Positions 47,880 through 59,350 of a stretch of DNA of 64,000 nucleotides are shown here, piece after piece. A program made the position numbers and the translations under genes. The notes under the pieces are model-generated. The model made no database searches and was not told the DNA's origin. It saw only the letters and a program-made list of their open reading frames with translations. The DNA is from Neoarius graeffei (Eukaryota > Chordata > Actinopteri > Siluriformes > Ariidae). Each line of letters begins with the position of its first letter. The stretch's first letter is position 1. The DNA lies in the NCBI RefSeq assembly GCF_027579695.1, contig NC_083596.1:14379798-14443797 (forward strand), read 5' to 3'.

Positions 47880-48388
47880 AGAATTTTGTCGCAAGCTTCA
47901 TGCATATGGACTTTGTGAGGAGTAAACAAAGAAACAGCTGGGGACTTTAGCATTTTGTGACTAAAAAAAAGTACCGTAAAATAATGACACACAGCAAGAG
48001 AAGTACTTGGAAAAACACTAAGGACATAGCTGAGAGGGAAATACAAACCTTTCACCAAGTGATCACTGCAAACTCGAGCATGCTTCGACTCGGCTCCCTT
48101 CGATTTCAGTCAGAGGTTCAAAAGCCACCTTTCTCAACGTCTTTTTGTGAAATCCTGTGTTCATTCACCCCTTTTTTATTAGTTCACGGGGAACCCTGAA
48201 GAAACTTTTATCAGTTTGACGGTTTAACTGATTTGAACAACCTAAAACAACGCAAGCATAAGGCATTTTTCATGCGAGCGATGCACCTTCTCCGTACAAA
48301 CGCTTTGTCACCTGAGCTTTGGTAGACCACCAGCTAAAGTTTTGAATAACTAATGAGGTGGATGTGACATCACGTGAAACCCAGCAAT

Positions 48389-49191
48389 ACTGCAGGTTTG
48401 TGTGTGACTTTTGCCTGTTGGGTTGCAGGTCTGTAGTTGACAGCTATATTGCTAATATTCTCATTTCAGCTGCTATATTGTTCAATATGATGCATTTTTT
48501 GTTGTGCAATAAAATTTAATATTTGTCTGAATCGACTGTTTCCAGTGTTTTCATTTCAAATCTAATTTTGCCATTTAAATTTTGCCCCTCGTATATTTGA
48601 CAAGGTTAAAAAAAAAAATGAACCATTTGAAGTCTCTAATTTCAAAATTTTCTGGCGGAGCATGCCCCTGGACCACCTTAGCAGCTGGCCCTTTGGGCCC
48701 CTTTGGGGTCCCCCAGGCCGGGCTAGACCTTATAGGCTGGACTCCACATCCAATCACTGAGCTAAGACTCAGGATTGATAACGATAGCATACAAAAAAGT
48801 AAAGTATGAACGTAACTGACAGACAAGTTAACCACTTGAATTATTATAAGAAGATTAAATAAATTCACTTATATCACTCAGAGTCCAGCATCCACATTTG
48901 TTCACAGAGAACTTCCTCCTCAGACCCTTTCTGTGCGTGTTCGCAAACGTTTGCCATGAACTCAAAGCAAATGAAAAACTCTTTGAAAACATTCATGAAA
49001 ATTTGCTTTTGTTTGCTCATGCGCATGCACCTGTAGTCAAGGTCTATCTTGCGAGCTTCATATCTGACCGCTTACTTGTGCCTGCCTTAAAATAAAAACC
49101 TCCTGGTCACATGACTTTTTTTTAATCCCAGTCATGACACACGCCTCTATTCTCAATTTGTATTTGTATGTAAGTTTCTTTCTGTCATGTA
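48389..49191. other. Intergenic AT-rich sequence
   Basis: I see no gene. A GC-richer scrap at 48650-48760 (ctggcggagcatgcccctgg) looks like a piece of an old repeat. Confidence 0.4.
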
Positions 49192-49557
49192 CAGTGGTGC
49201 TTGAAAGTTTGTGAACCCTTTAGAATTTTCTGTATTTCTGCACAAATATGACCTAAAACATCATCAGATTTTCACACAAGTCCTAAAAGTAGATAAAGAG
49301 AACCCAGTTAAACAAATGAGACAAAATATTATACTTGGTCATTGATTTATTGAGGAAAATGATCCAATATTACATATCTGTGAGTGGTAAAAGTATGTGA
49401 ACCTCTAGGATTAGCAGTTAATTTGAAGGTAAAATTCGAGTCAGGTGTTTTCAATCAATGGGATGACAATCAGGTGTGAGTGGGCACCCTGTTTTATTTA
49501 AAGAACAGGGATCTATCAAAGTCTGATCTTCACAGCACATGTTTGTGGAAGTGTATC

Positions 49558-50977
49558 ATGGCACGAACAAAGGAGATTTCTGAGGACCTCAGACAAAGTG
49601 TTGTTGATGCTCATCAGGCTGGAAAAGGTTGCAAAGCCATCTCTAAAGAGTTTGGACTCCACCAATCCACAGTCAGACAGATTGTGTACAAATAGAGGAA
49701 ATTCAAGACCATTGTTACCCTCCCCAGGAGTGGTCGACCAACAAAGATCACTCCAAGAGCAAGGTGTGTACAGTAATAGTCGGCGAGGTCACAAAGGACC
49801 CCAGGGTAACTTCTAAGCAACTGAAGCCCTCTCTCACATTGGCTAATGTTAATGTTCATGAGTCCACCATCAGGAGAACACTGAACAACAAATGGTGTGC
49901 ATGGCAGGGTTGCAAAGAGAAAGCCACTGCTCTCCAAAAAGAACATTGCTGCTCGTTTGCAGTCTGCTAAAGATCACATGGACAGGCCAGAAGGCTATTG
50001 GAAAAATGTCTTGTGGACAGATGAGACCAAAATAGAACTTTTTGGTTTAAATGAGAAGTGTTATGTTTGGAGAAAGGAAAACACTGCATTCCAGCATAAG
50101 AACCTTATCCCATCTATGAAACATGGTGGTGGTAGTATCATGGTTTGGGCCTGTTTTGCTGCATCTGGGCCAGGACGGCTTGCTATCATTGATGGGACAA
50201 TGAATTCTGAATTATACCAGCAAATTCTAAAGGAAAATGTCAGGATATCTGTCCATGAACTGAATCTCAAGAGAAGGTGGGTCATGCAGCAAGACAATGA
50301 CCCTAAGCACACAAGTCGTTCTACCAAAGAATGTTTAAAGAAGAATAAAGTTCATGTTTTGGAATGGCCAAGTCAAAGTCCTGACCTTAATCCAATCGAA
50401 ATGTTGTGGAAGGACCTGAAGCGAGCAGTTCATCTCATCTCATCTCATTATCTCTAGCCGCTTTATCCTTCTACAGGGTCGCAGGCAAGCTGGAGCCTAT
50501 CCCAGCTGACTACGGGCGAAAGGCGGGGTACACCCTGGACAAGTCGCCAGGTCATCACAGGGCTGACACATAGACACAGACAACCATTCACACTCACATT
50601 CACACCTACGGTCAATTTAGAGTCACCAGTTAACCTAACCTGCATGTCTTTGGACTGTGGGGGAAACCAGAGCACCCGGAGGAAACCCACGCGGACACGG
50701 GGAGAACATGCAAACTCCGCACAGAAAGGCCCTCGCCGGCCATGGTGCTCGAACCCAGGACCTTCTTGCTGTGAGGCGACAGCGCTAACCACTACACCAC
50801 CGTGCCGCCCAGCGAGCAGTTCATGTGAGGAAACCCACCAACATCCCAGAGTTGAAGCTGTTCTGTATGGAAGAATGAGCTAAAATTCCTCCAAGCTGGT
50901 GTGCAGGACTGATCAAAAGTGACCGGAAATGTTTAGTTGCAGTTATTGCTGCACAAGGGGGTCACACCAGGTACTGA
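49558..50977 (+). pseudogene. Tc1-like transposase, broken by stops and a SINE
   Basis: It starts M-A-R-T-K-E-I-S-E-D-L-R-Q with Q-A-G-K-G-C-K-A-I-S-K. A stop follows at I-V-Y-K (49693), and later frames carry [23 protein letters not shown] and [11 protein letters not shown]. All three DD34E residues remain. A Mermaid-like SINE (50434-50810) enters just after L-K-R-A-V-H. The coding sequence resumes at 50825 and ends H-T-R-Y, TGA. Confidence 0.92.
50434..50810 (-). repeat. Mermaid-like SINE inserted in the transposase
   Basis: Full-length on the minus strand. Flanked by agcgagcagttcat (50420-50433 and 50811-50824), which is transposase coding sequence. Confidence 0.96.
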
Positions 50978-51186
50978 AACAAATGTTCACATACTTTTGC
51001 CACTCTCAGATATGTAATATTGGCTCATTTTCCTCAATAAATCATTGACCAAGTATAATATTTTTGTCTCATTTGTTTAACTGGGTTCTCTTTATCTACT
51101 TTTAGGACTTGTGTGAAACACTGATGTTTTAGGTTATATTTATGTAGAAATATAGAAAATTCTAAAGGGTTCACAAAGCACCACTG

Positions 51187-51545
51187 TATGGAAACTATTG
51201 CATAGATTTGTCATGCAGTTGTGACTGTCTATACTGCAAGTGCAAGCTGAAATCATGCAATTGCAAATTTTTATCTTGCAACTGCAAATTTATGTCACAC
51301 AATTGTTTTTTTTTTTTCAATCCTGCAACTGAGAGTTAATATCTCATAGCTGTGAAGTCTTGCAATTGTGAATTAGTGAGACTTTATGCATCAGTTAATT
51401 AAGCTCTCCCCTACCCCAAACCTGGCCACACCAACACCGCAGGCATGCTATCCTGTTAAACCTGAAACATACTCCCAAGATAGCCAGTTCTGTTGAAAAG
51501 AATCTTTCTGGTACGTTATTATATTTGTTTACACACTGCTATGTA
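51187..51545. other. Short spacer between two Tc1-like elements
   Basis: Contains loose repeats of ttgcaattgtga / cttgcaactgcaaatt. No gene seen. Confidence 0.5.
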
Positions 51546-53044
51546 CTAGTGCATCTCAAAAAATTAGAATATTGTGAAAAAGTTCAATATTTTCCATCAG
51601 TTATTTAAGAAAGAGTGAAAATGTTACGGGTATATATTATAGACTCATTACACATAAATTAAAATGTTTCAAGCATTTTTCTATTTTAATTTTAATCAGT
51701 ATGGCATACAGTAGAAAAACATTTAAAAAACCCATCTCAGAATATTAGAATATTTCATTTCGAGTTTGAGTAAAACAGTATGAACACAGTGCATCTCTCG
51801 GTCTAGTTCAGTACACACAACCACAATCATGGGGAAGACTGCTGACTTGACTGTTGTCCAGAAGATGATCACTGATGCCCTCCACAAGGAGGGTAAGCCA
51901 CAAAAGGTCATTGCTGAAAAGGGTGGCTGGAAAAGGTGCACAAGCAACAGGGATGGCCGCAGTCTTGAGAGGATTGTCAAGAAAAGTTGATTCAAGAACT
52001 TGGGAGAGCTTCACAAGGAGTGGACTGAGTCTGGTGTCAGTGTATCAAGACCCATCACGAACAGACATCTTCAAGAAAGGGGATACAACTTTCGCATTCC
52101 TAATATCAAGCTACTCCTGAGCCAGAGACAATGTCAGAAGTGTCTTATCTGGGCTAAGGAGAGAAAGAAATGGACTGTTGCTCAGTGGTCCAAAGTCCTC
52201 TTTTCAGATGAAAGTACATTTTGCATTTAATTTGGAAATCACGGTTCTAGAGTCTGGAGGAAGAGTGGAGAGGCACAGAATCCAAGGTGTTTGAAGCCCA
52301 GTGTGAAGTTTCCACAGTCTGTGATGATTTGGGGTGCCATGTCATCTGCTGGTGTTGGTCCACTGTATTTTATCAAGTCCAAAGTCAACACAGCCATCTA
52401 CCAGGAGATTTTAGAGCACTTCATGCTTCCATCTGCTGACGAGCTTTTTGGAGATGCTGATTTCCTTTTCCAGCAGGACTTAGCACCTACCCACAGTGCC
52501 AAAACTACTACCAAATGGTTTGCTGACCATGATATTACTGTGTTTGATTGGCCAGCCAACTTGCCTGACCTGAACCCCATAGAGAATCTTTGGGGTATTG
52601 TCAAGAGGAAGATGAGAAACACCCGACCCAAAAATACAGATACGCTGAAGGCCACTATCAAAGCAACCTGGGCTTCAATAACACCTCAGCAGTGCCACAG
52701 ACTGATCACCTCCATGCCACACCGCATTGATACAGTAATTCATGGTAAAGGAGCCCCAACCAAGTATTGAGTGTATAAATGAATATACTTTTCAGAAGTT
52801 GGACATTTCTGTATTGTAAATCCTTTTTTTGATTGATCTTAGGGAATATTCTAATAATTTGAAATACTGGATTTCTGATTTTCATGAGCTATAAGCCATA
52901 ATCATCAAAATTAAAACAAAAAAGGCTTTAAATATTTCACTTTACATGTAATGAATATAGAATATATGAAAGTTTACCTTTTTGAATTAAATTATGAAAA
53001 AAAGGAACTTTTTAATGGTATTCTAATTTTTTGAGATGCACTAG
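51546..53044 (+). mobile_element. Tc1/mariner-type transposon (tagtgcatctcaaaaaat ends)
   Basis: The left end ctagtgcatctcaaaaaatt and right end aattttttgagatgcactag are inverted, with TA at both borders. About 1.5 kb, with one nearly whole transposase frame. Confidence 0.92.
51829..52770 (+). pseudogene. Tc1/mariner-type transposase with two in-frame stops
   Basis: The 314-codon frame runs from ATG (M-G-K-T-A-D-L) to TGA after A-P-T-K-Y and is broken only by TGA at 51988-51990 and TAA at 52228-52230; no frameshift is needed. Catalytic-region motifs are V-L-F-S-D-E-S-T-F, F-Q-Q-D-L-A-P-T-H-S and [11 protein letters not shown], all three acidic residues present. The N-terminal part has a short helix-turn-helix region. 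The W-P-A-N-L-P-D-L-N and Q-Q-D-L-A-P-T-H-S wording separates it from the W-P-S-Q-S-P-D-L-N Tc1 group found elsewhere in the window. Confidence 0.92.
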
Positions 53045-53502
53045 TATGCCTAGTGTTGGAGTGGTTTGATTATTCAAAACAGAAGCACTAAGTCACAATT
53101 GTGTGACATTAACTCACAATTGTGAGACATTCACAGTTAATGGGAAGTTGTGTGGGTTAAAATAGTGTCACAATCAATTGATATTCATTTAGAACTGCGA
53201 GATAAATCTGCAGAATATTTCCTCCTCTGTGGCTGAAATGAGTTTCCATAGTATTTGTATTCGGAGCATATAATGTGTTGATTTCAAATAACGCATCTCA
53301 ACGTTGCACATGTGAAACCACCATGATGTATAACCAAAGCAGACTGTTTGAATACTATTCAAATTTTCATCCAAACGTTCTCATTTTTAAATTTTAGTAA
53401 AAAGTAGCCTAAAGGCAAGTCTACTGAAATATACATTACCAGCCAAAAGTTTGTACACCCCTACTCATTAATAGGTTTTTCTGTATTTTCTACACTCTAG
53501 AG

Positions 53503-54917
53503 CAGGGGTCACCAAACTTTTTTCTCTGGGGGCCACATTGTCGTTCCTGACTGTGATGGGGGTCGGGTCAGCTATATCACATAGAATTGTATGACCCAGA
53601 CAAATATGACCACCAGCAGGCCTCATTGTGTAGTAGAGATTACTAGCCTGGCACGGCCATCCCCACTACTATATCCATACTACTATATAAACACTTGATT
53701 CCTGGCACATATTTGTTTATCTTTACTAGTGGTTTGCAAAAGTAGTAATCGAGTCTTCACACTTTGTTTTAATTTGAAATACCACTGATATTCCATTTAT
53801 TTATTTTCTAATAAAAATAATATCAAAGCTGTCAAGGTAAGAAACATCTGCCTATTTGAGGTGATTGACACTGGCAAAGGTGAGTGGAAAATTATAAATT
53901 GTAGGTAGGCCTGTTGATATTATTAATAATATAAATAATAATTGTATGCAGCACTTAATAAAGGTCAAATAAATAGGCCTATAAAATAAATACATTTTAA
54001 AAAACAGTGAAATGATAATAATATGAGCAATAGATCAATAGATCACAGCAGTTGTGCTGTGTCCTGCACGTCATTGCTCTCATCCATGGCCAAAGCAAAA
54101 AACTCGAATTCTGACGCTTTCTCATTCAGCTGGTCATACACGTTGTCCCCCAAATCTTCGGTTCGCCTGGTCATAGTAGGTGCGGAGAGACTCACCGCAT
54201 TGAGCTCATCCTTCTTGTCAGGACACACCTCCTCGGCCACAGCGAGCATGCATACTTCAACAAAGTCCCCATCAGTAAACGGCTTTCCATGGGTAGCTAG
54301 TAGGTGAGCTACCTTACAGCTAGCTCGGACAGCAGCCTGGTTGATCTGGGTTTGGTGAAGGAATACATTCTGTTGTGCAGCCAGTCCGCATTTCATCCTC
54401 CGAATCCTGTCTTCTCTTGTTTGCCCTCGCAAACTAGCATACTCTTTGTGGCGGGTTTCATAGTGACGACGCAGATTATATTCTTTGAAAACCGGCACAC
54501 TTTCTTTACATACAAGATAAACTGCACGGTCCTTACACTGAATGAAAAAATAATCGGTGGTCCACTGTTCTTTAAAAACTCTGCACACTCTGTCAGCTTT
54601 TCGCTGACCGCTAGCCATTTTGCTGTCCTGAACACTGACAGTTCTCTGCGCATGCGCTGCCCGTCACTGCTTGATCGCGAGCATATGACGAAAATTCGGA
54701 AAATATGAATAGTTCCTTTTATAACTAAATATCAATTTTAATTGATAAAATCAACAAAATACAAGATGCAGACATGTTATTATTTGCCAAAAAGCAATTT
54801 AAAAAAATAGGCCATGACCACTTTTGGGGATTGCCTCATAGGGCCAGTTCAAGTGATGGGGGGCTGGGGGGCCGGTGGGCCGGATCTGGCCCGCAGGCCG
54901 TAGTTTGGTGACCCCTG
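53503..54917 (-). mobile_element. hAT element with perfect 8-bp target duplication
   Basis: The ends caggggtcaccaaactt and agtttggtgacccctg are inverted. The palindromic octamer ctctagag flanks both sides (53495-53502 and 54918-54925). It carries the N-terminal part of a transposase. Confidence 0.95.
54043..54618 (-). pseudogene. hAT transposase N-terminal part (191 codons), GTF2IRD2/Charlie-like
   Basis: The ATG opens M-A-S-G-Q-R-K-A-D-R-V. A BED-type finger region has V-C-K-E-S-V-P-V-F-K-E-Y-N-L-R-R-H-Y-E-T-R-H (about residues 36-57), where the first cysteine of the usual C-x-x-C is tyrosine. Then come S-C-K-V-A-H-L-L-A-T-H-G-K-P-F-T-D-G and F-F-A-L-A-M-D-E-S-N-D-V-Q-D-T-A-Q-L, the first catalytic aspartate region. 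The frame stops there and the C-terminal dimerisation part is absent. This protein family was also domesticated in mammals as the C-terminal part of GTF2IRD2. The copy cannot be an active transposase. Confidence 0.8.
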
Positions 54918-55408
54918 CTCTAGAGCAATACTGAAGACATCACAACTATGGAATAACATGTGGAACAAATATGGAATTATGAGGTGAACAAAAAAAAGTG
55001 TTTACCCCCCCCCCCAAATGTTTCATATTTTAGATTCTTCAAAGTAGCCACCATTTACCTTCATGACAATTTGCACACTATTGGCGTTATCTTAACCAGC
55101 TTCATGAGGTAGTCACCTGGAATGCTTTTCAATTAACAGCTGTACCTGTAATCAAAAGTTAATTAATAGACGAGTTTCTTGCCTTCTTCATGTATTTCAG
55201 ATCAAACAGTAAATAATAAATAATAAAAATACAGTAAATAGCCCTATTCCACACCACAACTGTAGTAATCCATATTATGTCAAGAACCGGTCAGCTAAGT
55301 AAAGAGAAATTACATCCATCAAGAAAAACAAATGAATTAGAAGGCGTGTCCAAACTTTTCAGTGGTACTGTGTTTCTTAAATGTTTTCAACCCTTGTGTC
55401 ACTTTATG

Positions 55409-55821
55409 CACACTGCCCTCCACAATTATTATTATTGGCACCCCTTGTAAAGATTAATTAAAAGGGTTATAAAAAAACACGTTTTGGTGAAGTCGCTTCA
55501 TCTAACATTGAAAAAATGAGAAAAGTCCAACCTTAAATTGGAATAAATTTATTCAGAATAAAACAAATCCCTTATGAAGAAAGAATTATTTTCAGCAAAA
55601 GCACATGTGCCACTATTATTAGTACCCCTTTAATAGTTTGTACAAGCTCTCTTTGCCAGTAAAACAGCACTGAGTCTCTCATATAACATTTTATAAGGTT
55701 GGAGATACAAAGCAGAGCATCTGAGCCCATTCCTCTTTCCACAAATCTTCCAGGGACTTTTTTTCAAATCCTTTTTACTAAATCTTTACATGGGGTGCCA
55801 ATAATCGTGGAGTACACTGTA
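55409..55821. mobile_element. Deleted Tc1-like element (ccctccacaattatt ends)
   Basis: The left end cactgccctccacaattatt and the right end region ggtgccaataatcgtggagt are inverted. The interior matches the first 350 bp of the element at 63259, then jumps to the right end. No transposase frame survives. Confidence 0.75.
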
Positions 55822-56545
55822 TATAGCATTTCCTAATTAAAGCTAAAAACCATAATTATTCAGTCAGGGGAGAAAAGCTACTGTATAATATGATGCCCCT
55901 GAGCTGCTGTTAGTCACCATGACAGTCCTGCACTAGTAATTCACAGTCAGTGCTGTGTCGGGATGGAATTGGGAAAAGAATTTGTACTCATATGTCAGAG
56001 AGAGAGAGTAAACTCAACAAACAGAAGTTAAAGTGAGTGAATATAATGTTATAAGAGGAAAAAGGATTCAGGACTGAATAAGTTTTATCCTTTTTCTTGT
56101 TGAACATTTGGTTGGCTAGTGAATAACAGGCAGCTAAATTATCCGTATCATTCCCCAGTTATGAGTTGTTTAGCAAGAGAAGACTACTAACTGCACATTA
56201 TGCGGTTTTGTGATACGTTACGTCTTCTGTGAACGTGCATTGACTTTGCAGGCAGTCACAGCCATGAGGTTAATCCATGCAGTGAAGAATGACGCAGCAC
56301 AACACAAGTTCAGAAACCTTCTTCCTCAAGTAGCTTACGGTATCATTTTACTACCAGAGAGGGCGAAATTCCAAAATTGTACGTCCTTTAGCTTTAAATA
56401 TCCAATAAATACATGGTGTATAAGGTGTTAACAATTTCCAGCTTATTGTTTTTACCTCCCCCCCCCATGGCTCACTTTCAAATGTTCTATTGGGTATATT
56501 TAGCAATTATTCCATGAAATCTTGTCGTACATGAGCTGATAGCTG
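55822..56545. other. Intergenic sequence
   Basis: AT-rich, no gene seen. The frame at 56210-56431 shows no domain I know. Confidence 0.4.
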
Positions 56546-56868
56546 CACTCTAAAAAATAATGGGGCCAGTACTGGTTCTTCAGGGCGATGCCATAGAAGA
56601 ACCTTTTTCAGGGCTTCAAAGAACCGTTCATGCAACAGTTCTTTAAAGAACCATTTAAACCATTTGTTTGAGCAGTGAAGACAGATTTGTGTAAACATAG
56701 CCTATGTGCATTGACCAGCAAATGGTAAGAGAATGCCAGGCTCTGAAGAACCATTTCCAATGTGAAGAACCTTTCGCATAATGTAATGGTTCATCACAGA
56801 GTTTTGACTCTCCATGGAACCATCCAGAGATTTGAAGAACCACTGAAGCACCTTTATTTTTTAGAGTG
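56546..56868. mobile_element. MITE with cactctaaaaaataa ends
   Basis: The ends cactctaaaaaataa and ttattttttagagtg are perfect inverted copies. The arms repeat aagaacc/ggttctt motifs many times. Confidence 0.85.
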
Positions 56869-57119
56869 TGACGAGACGCGTAGCACCGAGTTGGCTATAA
56901 GCCATGTATGACGAGATTGAGTGGAATAACTGTTTTATTCTATCCACATTCACTGGATTTTGAGAAACAGAGCATTTTTATAATTATTTTTTGCAAATTC
57001 AATAAATAAAAACTTTCTACAAAACGCCCAACAAAATAATTCCAGCTTAGAATGTGAACAAACCAGCGAAATGACAGGAGCAATTTGTGAAAAATGTGAT
57101 AATAATAATTCTTCAAAAA

Positions 57120-57255
57120 TTAAAAAAAAGATACGTTCTTATCATATACTTTCATTCCATATTTTGTTGCTTTTTTGTATTTTTTTGTGGTTTTGTTTTC
57201 AAGTAGAGCTTGTATTTCATCCTCGGTTGGTTCAGCAAAACACTCCACCATTTTC
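57120..57255 (-). pseudogene. Short frame resembling a Crypton/KIAA1958-type N-terminus
   Basis: The minus strand reads M-V-E-C-F-A-E-P-T-E-D-E-I-Q-A-L-L-E then N-K-T-T-K-K-Y-K-K-A-T-K-Y-G-M and stops. Short acidic openings followed by K-x-T-K-K-A-T-K occur in fish Crypton-like recombinase proteins. The recombinase domain itself is absent. The similarity is a recollection of pattern and needs a search. Confidence 0.35.
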
Positions 57256-57343
57256 TTCTTTTTCAGGGTTTTTTTGGCCGTTGGCAAACCAACATAAAGG
57301 TGCATTACCACAACCGACTGGGCTAGAGTGTGGAACAGGAGAT

Positions 57344-57710
57344 CCATCCATTATCTGTAGCCACTTATCCTGTGCAGGGTCGCAAGCAAGCTGGAGTCTA
57401 TCCCAGCTGACTATGGGCGAGAGGTGGGGTACACCCTGGACAAGTCGCCAGGTCATCGCAGGACTGACACAGAGACAAACCACCATTCACACTCACATTC
57501 ACACCTACGGTCAATTTAGAGTCACCAGTTAACCTAACCTGCATGCCTTTGGACTGTTGGGGAAACCGGAGCACCCGGAGGAAACCCACACAGACACGGG
57601 GAAAACATGCAAACTCCACACAAAAAGGCCCTCGCCGGCCACTGGGCTCGAACCCAGGACCTTCTTGCTGTGAGGCGACAGTGCTAACCACTACACCACC
57701 GTGCCACCCC
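57344..57710 (-). repeat. Mermaid-like SINE, older copy
   Basis: Full-length on the minus strand with more substitutions than most copies, and a tail reduced to ccatccattatctgtagcc. Flanked by ggaacaggagat (57332-57343 and 57711-57722). Confidence 0.93.
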
Positions 57711-58049
57711 GGAACAGGAGATATTGGGAGGAAAATATATTCTTTTAGCTATTTCTGTTTCTTTTAAATACTTGATAAAGTGATATATCTGACTTGATGC
57801 ACTCCGCCATTTTGTTTTGCTCTCCTCATGGTATATGAGCTGATAGCCTAGTAGTAGAGTAGCCAATCAGAGCATACAAATGCTCATATCCAGTGAATAT
57901 GGATAGAATAAAGTTCACTATTTAGGTTCTACAAGCCAAAAACAGGAATCTGAATCTACACGACAGTGGAGACAGGTTCACTGACACTTGGCAAGACCAG
58001 GTGACATTTTTCCAGCCTTCAACTGTCCAGTTTCAGTGAGCCTGTGCCC

Positions 58050-58560
58050 AGTGTAGCCTCACATCCCTTTTCCTGTCTGACAGGACTGGAAGCTGAAGTG
58101 CTCTTCTTCTTTGGTGCCTCAAAGTTTGCATTCTGGGATGCTTTTCTGCTCATCACAATTGTAAAGAGTCGTTATTTGAGTTACCATAGCCCTCCTGTCA
58201 GCTTGAACCAGTCTAACCATTCTTCTTTCACCTTTCTTGTCAAAAAACAAAGTTCCACCTGTAGAACTGCCATTCACCGGATGTTTTTTGTTTTTCACAC
58301 CATTCTGCGTAATCACTAGAGACTGTTGTGTGAAAATGCCAGGAGATCAGGAGTTTCTGAAAAACTCAAAACAACAATAACCATGCCAAGGCACTGAGAT
58401 TACGCTTTTCCCTGCTCTGGTGTTTGATGTGAACCTTACCTGAAGCTCTTGACCTGTATCTGCATAGTTTTATGCATTGGATTGTCTGATTGGATAACTG
58501 CATGAATGATCAGACGTACAGGTTTTCCTTTTAAAGTTACTGGCGAGTGTATAGTGAATA
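58050..58560. mobile_element. Degraded DNA transposon remnant (acaggttttccttttaaag end)
   Basis: Contains tgatcagacgtacaggtttt and ctggcgagtgtat, and upstream gtgtgaaaatgccaggagat. These are pieces of a common fish element whose other end is lost. No intact frame. Confidence 0.5.
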
Positions 58561-59350
58561 AGAAGCCATTTGGGATTTGGTAAAACTCTGAATAAATCCT
58601 GTGTGAAGATGAATACAGGACGGCAGACTGTTTTTTATGCCTTAGAAGTGGAAAATTACCCGACTCGAGAAAACATTGTGTTTCAATAAAAAATGTACCA
58701 ATGTGAAACTTTAGACTTTATAATGGAAGTATGTTCATTATTGTCGAATCATTCAGAAGAGGATCATGATGCAGCTAAGCAATTATTTTTTCCCCATCCC
58801 TAATTGCTACCCCAAGTACACTGCAGCTGAAATCTGGCCTGAGTCAGAAGAACGCCAAATCAGATTACGAAAAACAGCCTCGACTTGCCCAGTGCATATC
58901 TGGAATTATGAGCGATTCAGGACAATTTTCAGTCAACAGGCACATCATTTCTCCATCTAGTTCTGACACATATCACACAGGCACATTTGTGTCTTGCAAA
59001 CCTGTTGAGCTCAATACACATCTTACAAACATCCCTTACTCAGCCCCAGACCACTTATTATCACTGGAGGAAAACCAAGAAGGCGGTCCAGAGTCCAGGC
59101 TGGGTGGGAGCCCAGGGAGTCCACTGACATTGGAAATATCTGATGAAGGCTATAAAGTAAAGCAAGGACACAAGTCATACATAAATCTCTCCATCTGTGC
59201 ACACATATCCCGCTGAAATGAAGTGCATTTATGATATGACTCCACCCACGAACACATATGGTAGGATGAAACACTGTAATCCCATCCTCATCCCCATAAC
59301 TCGGTCATTCATCAGTTCCCACCCACCACCATCACCTCCTAACCCGGGAA
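58561..59350 (-). other. lrrc75a: lrrc75a 3' UTR and downstream (candidate)
   Basis: Unique sequence follows the lrrc75a stop codon in the sense direction. I did not identify a convincing poly(A) signal. Confidence 0.4.

Larger units (their letters stand above)
46642..48388 (+). mobile_element. DNA transposon remnant with SWIM/YqaJ-type gene, interrupted by an LTR
   Basis: The left end attgctgggtttcagtcacg and the inverse of the right end (attgctgggtttcacgtgat) match. Two coding pieces lie inside (47330-47677 and 47813-47879). The left arm is split by a solo LTR. It is related by its protein to the element at 29345-30355. Confidence 0.65.
49192..51186 (+). mobile_element. Tc1-like transposon (cagtggtgcttgaaag ends) interrupted by a SINE
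   Basis: The left end cagtggtgcttgaaagtttg and right end ...cacaaagcaccactg are inverted, with TA at both borders. Subterminal copies of cattgatttattgaggaaaa match. Without the SINE and its duplication the element is about 1.6 kb, the usual length. Confidence 0.93.
53435..55371. mobile_element. Diverged Tc1-type MITE hosting a hAT element
   Basis: The ends cattaccagccaaaagtttg and caaacttttcagtggtactg are imperfect inverted copies of the 42259-44161 family. Body parts shared with that family include tatgtcaagaaccggtcagc and gtcacctggaatgcttttca. Borders are approximate. A hAT element is inserted at 53503. Confidence 0.8.
56900..57925 (-). mobile_element. DNA element with ttctatccacattcactgga ends, split by a SINE
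   Basis: The left arm ttattctatccacattcactg and the inverse of the right arm (tttattctatccatattcac) match. The left border may begin before 56546, since acatgagctgatagc there mirrors tatgagctgatagcc at 57835. It carries a short frame (57120-57347). A SINE splits the interior. Confidence 0.6.
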
